Source: Geosiphon pyriformis
Lineage: Eukaryota; Glomeromycota; Glomeromycetes; Archaeosporales; Geosiphonaceae
Direction: 5' to 3'
Length of the DNA: 64,000 bases
Assembly: GCA_016748015.1 (NCBI GenBank)
Contig: JAAOMT010000771.1
Span: 71,368 to 135,367, forward strand
The position numbers and the translations under genes are program-made. Below, piece after piece: positions 57,701 to 64,000 of the stretch. How positions within the stretch are numbered: the first letter of the stretch is position 1; every line of letters begins with the position of its first letter. The notes under the pieces were generated by a model. That model did not search any database. It had not been told where the DNA came from and saw only the letters and a program-made list of their open reading frames with translations.

Positions 57701-59360
57701 AGTGTTTCTAAAGTTTATTAAGGATACCAGAAAGACCAGCTGCTTTCTCATCGGGCAAATTTGAAATAATACCAAACATCTCATCAAAACCAATTGAATA
57801 CATTATATCAGAGAAGGCACCATTGAAAACATGATCCAAAAGCAGAAATTGCCTTGTCCAATCACCAAAAATATCAGAAGCCACCACACATTTTCTAGTC
57901 CAACTCTCCATGATTCCATCTACCTTAGATTTAACCAACTTAGGCTCCAGGACTAACTCTCTACCATCTACCAAATGATCCAACACTACTTTACAAAAAG
58001 GATGCTCCAAAACACTTTTAATAGTGTGACTCTTATCCACCTCAAAACTCTCTATTCTCCTCTTAATAGCCTGCCTTATACTAGATTCTTCAGCACACTT
58101 AGATTCCAACAACTTAGAAGAGCGGTAAGACTTTCTTGTCTTAGCCAGCCCAGAATGGATTGCATCAAAACCAGCACCAGAAAAAAACAGAAATCTCACT
58201 GGTGAAGTGCTCACAGAATTAAGCCTGTTCCAAATATCCAACAACAAGACGAAATCTTCACCAAAAACCAACTGAAAAGCCTTCACCAGTTTAGACACAA
58301 GTAGCTCCAGTTTATGAAACCAGGAAGATACCTTATTAAAAACACAATCAAAACTCCTAAACCATTTTTTCTTGAACATTCCACCAGCCAAAAGAATTAT
58401 AACTTTATAAACAATGTCCCACATTGCATCCAGATCAGAAAACTGCTTAGTTACAACAAACTCATCTAAGAACATAACAGCATTAGCAGCTGTAGCATTC
58501 CTGAATTCTGACCACTTAATCTTATTGGTATTTTTGACATCATACTTCCAACAATCTCTATTAGCTTGTTTGTGCAGTGAATTCAGCTGGACATTGAGCA
58601 GGCCATCCAGTCCCACAAAAACATAAACAGTCTTGTGATTAGTATCAAAATATTCCTCAACACCATCCACACCACAATCCACCACCACACCAACCAAATT
58701 AGAAGAAACAAACATGTAGTCAATTGTCTTAGTAATACCACAAGAATTGTACCAAGTAGGTGACTTTACAAAAGAGCTCCCCCTCAGAGAGTTAATCAAA
58801 CCCAAATCAAAACATTTTTTGAAACTGGCACATTTGTGCAAACCATCTTTATTAAAATCACTACCAAGAATAACAAAAGAAGACTCATTAATGGCTTTAG
58901 CAATAAGAGAGTTGATCTCACCAGCCTAAGAAAACTGAGCTACTGATGAAGCACCAGCATAGAGCCCCAAAATAGACACTGAAAGTTTATTTTTGAAAAG
59001 CAACTTTATGGATAAGAGCTGACCAAGCACTTCAGAGATCTTGTAGATGTGCTTTGCTAAAGAAGAATTCATGACGATTAACACCCCAGCATCCAAAAAA
59101 CCAGAATCCAGACCAGAAGTAAAAACCTGAACACCATCAAATTTGTTGGCCAACCATGAGTGAACTTTCCCTTTAAGCTTTGACTCTGTGAAAATAGAAA
59201 CCAAATTGTCCATATCTTTGTGCCAACAAATGATATCATCTTGCTTTGCAGGATTGTTCAATCCATGAACATTACATGTAGCAATTTTCCATACCAGACC
59301 ACTAATTGAGAAAGAGGTAGAGGAAGAGCACCACCTGCCAAAGCCAAACTGTCTAAGCAT
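54771..59360 (-). pseudogene. LINE2 ORF2 (endonuclease, RT, RNase H, CCHC)
   Basis: One frame throughout, with about nine stops. Endonuclease: WKIATCNVHGLN near 59290, TESKLK near 59190, GSDFNKDG near 58855, FDTNHKTV near 58645. RT: VLIETACKILSKIL near 57540, MRKAYDSVGWEH near 57340, GLDQGEVFSPLL near 57170 and the catalytic box FVDNTIW at 57005-56985, with the second Asp changed to Asn. RNase H: YTDGSL near 55890, LAELQT near 55770, LNSQ near 55710 (Asp changed to Asn), KVKGHLSVSGNECAD near 55560. Terminal finger CLFCGEVEVSNHVFSC near 55155. Most stops stand at positions that are Trp, Arg or Gln in LINE1 or by context. Confidence 0.92.
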
Positions 59361-61003
59361 GCTGATAGGCTCATGACCGAAGCAGAGAGACCTTCCAACA
59401 TGTTTTCCAATTTCACAACCTCAGGTGAGGCAGTTAAACCAAGAATGGCAGCAGTCTTGTCACTAGTGGCATCACCTGAACTCACTTTCATTATTATATC
59501 CTTCCTTTAATTCTGCGATGGGGGGGTCACTGGCAGCTGACATCCAGAGCTAGGCTGGGAAACTGCCAGCATGAATGAGTCTAACCTCTTAGTTAACTTA
59601 CCAATTTGTCTCACAAGGCTAACAAGACTGCTTTCAATATTCTTCAAACAGTTTTCCAATTCACCATTAACAGTCAGAAAAGCCAAAGAATGAGAAACAG
59701 AGGCAAATTTTTTTTCATATATCTTTACCAGACAGAACTGATCCTGAGCTAAGAGAGGAGCTCTCTTGCTCCTAGGACTTGAGAACACACCAGCAATACG
59801 ACAAGCAAGAGAAGTATGACCAGAAGTTTTGCAAATTAAGCACAGTACAGCAGTTAAATGAGACCATTGGAGACCAACACTTTTTATAACAGGAGTGTTT
59901 GCCATTGCCTGAATAAGACTACCTTCAGAATTGAAGCACACAGTGGTACAGCATGCTCAGACATAACTGACAGAACTGTATTCAATAACACATGTTTTCC
60001 CACTGACTGAACCAATGAAGTCCCAAAGATCATAAGTGTTGGTGCCCATGGGGAGAGTATAAAGCAAAGCCCTAAATTCATCTCTGGCATTCCATGTTTG
60101 TTTGTCAACATCGGCCTGAGCCACACACACTGCATTTTTTCCAATAAGGATGGACCACTTAGCTGCCAAGAGATCAGCCTGAATTTGATCCTCTAATTCA
60201 ATGATTGCTTTTTGCCATAGACCTACCAACTGCATCTTGATTGACTTAATACACCCAAATTCAGAAATGGCTGCATGCACTTCCTCAATGGAAGTTTCCA
60301 CAGGAATTTTTTTCAACATAATTGCCCAATTCATATGATTGTTGATGGGGTGCTTAAGATTGGTGTTTACCACAACACCACAATTATTTGCCAATTGTGC
60401 AGCTGCCATCATTGTCTTTTCAGAAGTGAAAAATGCCTGGATGATTCCCCCAAATTTTGAGGGGGTAGAGGCCCTCCCAAAACCATTTACACTTAAAAAG
60501 ATTTTTCTGACAAAATTGACTTTTTCCTGAGAAGATTTTCCAGCCACCACTACCAGATCAATATCTAAAGTGAAGGATTTGCAAACAGGCACTTGAATAG
60601 ACAGTTTGACTGGAAGAGAAGATAAGAGAAATAGAGAATCATCCAATATATCATCTTCTGTATCAACAGTATCATAATCAATTACACCCAGTGGCTTCCC
60701 TAACACTTTCTTGGTCTTCACACACAAATCTTTTGGTGTTTGATCAAGATCCCCTCCTGCAAAAGTACCATATTCATTATAGTCCACACTGGTTTCTTCG
60801 ACCAAACATTCTTCTTTCATGTCAATACTCTCAGATTCCATAGTATTACCAGTCTCAAAACCCCATGAACAAACACCAAGAGCTTTGGCAACAACGCCTT
60901 TATTATCAATACTCTCTTCCAATACACTTCCCTTCCTTTTCTTCCTTGATACAACAGTCTTGAAACCACCCTCAGAACCAGAAACTTTAATGGTCTTTTT
61001 CAT
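59258..61003 (-). pseudogene. LINE2 ORF1 (RRM-like, CCHC zinc knuckle, coiled-coil tail)
   Basis: One frame from ATG at 61003 with two stops, a TGA at 59957-59959 and one at 59507-59509. A basic start and acidic linker precede a region at 60520-60240 (FVRKIFLSVNGFGRAST ... WAIMLKKIPVETS ... FGCIKSIKMQLVGLW) homologous to the same part of LINE1. The zinc knuckle CLICKTSGHTSLAC lies near 59840. The tail (MLEGLSASVMSLSACLDSL) is coiled-coil-like and overlaps ORF2. The overlap is in the -1 frame, as in LINE1. It would bind element RNA. Confidence 0.85.
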
Positions 61004-61143
61004 AACAGCAATAACAAAGCCAACAGTGGCCTCGTAATCAAAGAATGGTTTTAATTTATCATACTGAATGGTAAAAAACTTCTTTCGAAAAAATTATAGA
61101 CTCTTTTTTGGGATTTTTGGATGAAAGAGAGAAAGAAGTTTTT

Positions 61144-61154
61144 TTTTAATAGTA
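61144..61154 (+). repeat. Target-site duplication, right copy, LINE2
   Basis: TTTTAATAGTA, identical to 54516-54526. Confidence 0.75.
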
Positions 61155-62329
61155 ATTAAAGACTGTTTTGTTTTTATATTATTTAAAAAAAGCATTATTT
61201 AGTTGTTTCTACTTTAAAAAGAGCTTTTTAAGTATTAAAACTGGTAAAAACATTATTAGAAATAAAAGTTATAACTAATATACTTTTTGTTTTAGATGTA
61301 TTTGTAAATTTAAGAAAGAAAAAAATAAATTTTCTAATAAATTTTAAAAATAGTTTATCTTTAAATAATTTAAATAATGCAAAAATATTTTAAATTTGTA
61401 TAACACAAATTTTTTTATAATATAAAAAAAAATGTACTAAAAACAAATTATTTTATTAAGTTTTTAAATTGTTTAAAGAATTTAATTTTTATAATAATAA
61501 TTTTTAAGTGTCTTTATATTAATTTGTTTATAATTTTAATAATATTATATTACTTTAAAAAATAACAATAAAAAATTAATTTGGTTCAAAAGTTAAATTA
61601 ATTTGAATGGAAATTTATTTTTAAAAGTTATTATTGTTTTTATTAAATTGTATTTATTTCAAATTTAAAATTTTCAACTAATAATTAATATATTTTTTTA
61701 AAAAAGATATTTTTTTTTTTAAATATATTACTTTAAATTTTAATATTATTATTTCACTATATTTGAGAAATTTTATTAAAAATAACAATTGAAATAAAAT
61801 AAATAAATATAAATAATAATGTAATAATAGTACAATAATAAATTAATAGTAAAATTTAAATATTTATTTATTAATAAATTTCACAATTAATAACAAATAT
61901 TAATAAATTTATAAAACACATTTAAAATTGTAAAAATAAATAAGCTAAACAATATAATATGTGCCAATAATATATTTGCAAATAAAATAATTTCCATTTT
62001 AGTGTTTAAACTAAAAACAATTTTAACAAACTGTCAAATAATTAAACATATATATTTTTAACAAATATTGGAAATAATATTATAGAAAATAAAAAAAATA
62101 CTTAAAGTGTTATATGATAAATGTATTTAAAAAGCTTGACCTTTCTTGATTTTAAAATTATAATATAAATTATATATATGTATAGCAGTTTTTAACCATA
62201 AAATAATATTTCATGATTAAATTGTGTTTTAATAAATAAATTTTTATATTAATATCTTAAAAATAAAATTAAATTAAGATTATTACCAATAATACAATTT
62301 AAAAAAAAGAAAAAAAAGAAAAAAGTTTG
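61155..62329. other. AT desert continuing beyond LINE2
   Basis: Continuation of the desert interrupted by LINE2. No frame, RNA or repeat recognised. Confidence 0.6.
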
Positions 62330-62460
62330 ATTTTAATTTAAAGATAAGATAATTTAAAATTAAATGATGTTTTGAAAAATTTGTTTATATAGTTAATAAA
62401 AAAACAAATATCAAATTTAACAATCAAGTAATAACTAAATTAATAATTAAATTAACTCTT
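62330..62460 (-). repeat. Degraded LTR fragment of the G3 family
   Basis: A TTTATATAG box near 62383 followed on the right by units of period 12 (AATAACTAAATT, AATAATTAAATT, around 62415-62455) mirrors the TATA plus array of the G3 LTR at 24249-24354 in the same orientation. Short and degraded. Confidence 0.4.
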
Positions 62461-63470
62461 CCAGTTATCAAAAGTGTGAACCAAATTAAAAACTTGTTTG
62501 AAGTTTTATCTTTAATTTGGGATCATTTCTTATTTTTCAAGATCCATAGTTTTATTTTCTTGATTTTAGCAATTCTAGCATCCAAAGATGAGAAATTTCG
62601 GATCCCCAAATTTATAAATTTATTTTAATGAATCATTTGCCGAATAAAATTATGTTGATTCAAAAATAAATCCTTCGAAAGATGGTAAACTTAAATCTTA
62701 TTGTATAGATTGCACTTAGAAATCAAAATTTTTATTAGTCAGCCAATTATTCTTGGCTAAATAGGCATTGATTTTCTTTCCAAATTTATGACCATGTGAC
62801 GAATAAAAATAACTAATCAATTCACATCCCATTAAGTTGGTTGGTCTCACGCCGGATTATTCACGTTGATATCTTTCTAGTTTTCATGACCGATTTGATT
62901 ATTATAAATTTTCCTTGATTTAAATTTATTCCTTGATTTAAATTTATTCCTTGCAAATGATCAAGCTATAATAGGTGAAAGAAATTGTTAGAATCTGTTG
63001 AATATTTGAAAAAATTTAAGGAATTATTTTTATAACTTTCGGAATTGAAAAAAGCTGGACTGATAGGATTATATTTTGAAATTTAAACTAAAGAATTTAT
63101 ATTAAAATTTATATATTGCTTTGATAAGTAGTTTTTTTTCACAGATTCTAAGCATAACTTTGATGCGCAATAAAATCATATTAATCACTAGTGGATTAAT
63201 TTTTTCTGCTATAGAACCATATTTATTATTATTATTAATGTTTAACTCTAACAGATAAAACAAAAATACTTTCTTTTCATGTTTTTTCCTTTGTAAAAAT
63301 TAATATAAAAACAAGCTAAGTTTTTGAATTTTTATGCAGCAGCTTAAAAACTATAAATCTGTAAGATCTCTCAATGAGGGCTTGTTTCATTCAATTTAAA
63401 ACTAAGAATACAAATCATTTTTTTTAAAAAAAGCTTTCTAATCAGTCATTCACAATGATAATATCTATCA
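62461..63470. other. Unassigned AT-rich stretch
   Basis: A short plus-strand frame near 62660 (DSKINPSKDGKLKSYCIDC) resembles the end of a small zinc-ribbon protein, but no partner Cys pair is found. A direct repeat of GATTTAAATTTATTCCTT-like sequence lies near 62925-62950. Otherwise nothing recognised. Confidence 0.25.
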
Positions 63471-63507
63471 AAGAAAGCATCAAACTAAAAATTACTTTCA
63501 AAAAGTT

Positions 63508-63922
63508 AATCGGCAAAAAATCTTTTTATCGTTTTTCATTGTATTTTTTTTAGATTTAATTGCGCATGCAAACTCTATATCTATCACAAGTATTGTTAAA
63601 AGGGAGGATTTATTTGAACCATTTTCTTTGAACGATAATATTAATTTAAACTTGGATCCTTCGAACGATAATATTAATTTAAACTCAAATCCTTTTTCCC
63701 TATCTAGTAATCCTTTTTTTAGATAATAATAGCCAAAATACTAACCCATGAAATGGAATCCCCAGTTCACAAGAGATAGGCAACTTGGCATTTTTGCCAT
63801 CTATAGATAATAGTGAGTTAAATAATATACCAGGATCCTCAGCTGAAACCTCCGAATTATCTGTTCAAACGGATCCACTTCAAATAGCTTCAAATAATTT
63901 CTTTTATTACTTTTTAGTTTAA
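63508..63922 (+). pseudogene. Small secreted protein, possibly Kex2-processed, with 11-residue repeats; decayed
   Basis: The frame starting at 63511 gives a strong signal-peptide-like run (QKIFLSFFIVFFLDLIAHAN), then SISITSIV and a Lys-Arg pair (63598-63603), a candidate Kex2 site. Two tandem repeats of 11 codons (NDNINLN core, 63630-63695, period 33 bp) follow. A T7 run (63714-63720) shifts the frame by one. After it a Ser/Asn-rich acidic tail (SSQEIGNLAFLPSIDNSEL ... VQTDPLQIASNN) continues to 63922, with one TGA near 63745. No ATG is in frame upstream: the codon before the basic residues is AAT, so the start is lost or in another exon. Architecture fits fungal small secreted proteins; function unknown. 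Confidence 0.5.
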
Positions 63923-64000
63923 TTTTTGATAATCAATAAATATTTACATGTTATTACATTTTTTTAATATTTGTTTTATACTTTGTCTTTAATAAAATAT

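Larger units (their letters stand above)
54527..61143 (-). mobile_element. LINE2: near full-length non-LTR retrotransposon
   Basis: It has the same layout as LINE1 on the opposite strand: a 5' leader with ACTTCTTTCTCTCTT (minus strand of 61125-61139), ORF1, ORF2, a 3' hairpin, a short poly(A) (T's at 54528-54536), and an 11-bp duplication. It is related to LINE1 but is a different subfamily, with moderate protein similarity. About eleven in-frame stops disable it, but no frame change is seen across the coding region apart from the natural ORF1/ORF2 shift. Confidence 0.93.

Noticed and set aside
62660-62720. Zinc-ribbon/HNH-type protein end
   Set aside because: Only one Cys pair is visible and the surrounding frame is broken.

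Overview
Host and overall character. This is eukaryotic DNA and the content points to an arbuscular mycorrhizal fungus (Glomeromycotina, most likely Gigasporaceae). The evidence is the extreme A+T content, a decayed copy of the divergent Hsp70-like gene family that is expanded in these fungi, non-LTR elements with ORF1, endonuclease, reverse transcriptase, RNase H and a terminal zinc finger, Ty3/gypsy elements carrying a dUTPase, and a multi-exon gene of a family I know from Rhizophagus-type genomes, with GT-AG introns of about 70 bp. No rRNA, tRNA or CRISPR was seen, and no clearly intact host gene. The assignment is by recognition, not by database search.

Layout. 1-3934: Ty3/gypsy element A (minus), cut inside its dUTPase and abutting an oppositely oriented LTR fragment (3960-4245). 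4690-8412: Ty3/gypsy element B (minus) with a 3' LTR, cut in its RT. 8413-11711: a short repeat, an unidentified ORF and a multi-exon gene remnant. 11712-16727: AT desert. 16728-23570: near full-length LINE1 (plus) with a 15-bp target duplication. 23740-38560: Ty3/gypsy element G3 (minus), split inside its integrase by the nested complete element G2 (25199-34584, plus, LTRs of 1029 and 1051 bp). 38561-47280: more balanced DNA with a Tc1/mariner remnant, an Hsp70-like pseudogene and other fragments. 47290-54515: AT desert with a solo-LTR fragment of the G3 family. 54527-61143: near full-length LINE2 (minus) with an 11-bp target duplication. 61155-62320: AT desert. 62330-64000: a third G3-type LTR fragment and a small secreted-protein pseudogene.

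How the pieces relate. All recognised coding regions are inactivated. In LINE2 the damage is nonsense and missense substitution at Trp, Arg and Gln codons with almost no indels; across all elements catalytic Asp has become Asn and conserved Gly has become Arg or Glu. This is the signature of C:G to T:A transition. Elements A and G2 belong to one dUTPase-bearing gypsy family; B and G3 are different lineages.

Most novel observation. Downstream of integrase, elements B, G2 and G3 each carry an extra coding region in one frame that runs through the polypurine tract into the 3' LTR. B and G2 share a recognisable core; A carries the beginning of a possible equivalent at the window edge. Other points of interest are the conserved 3' hairpin and the -1 ORF1/ORF2 overlap in the two LINEs, tandem arrays upstream of the TATA box in two LTR families, and a secreted-protein remnant with a dibasic site and 11-residue repeats.
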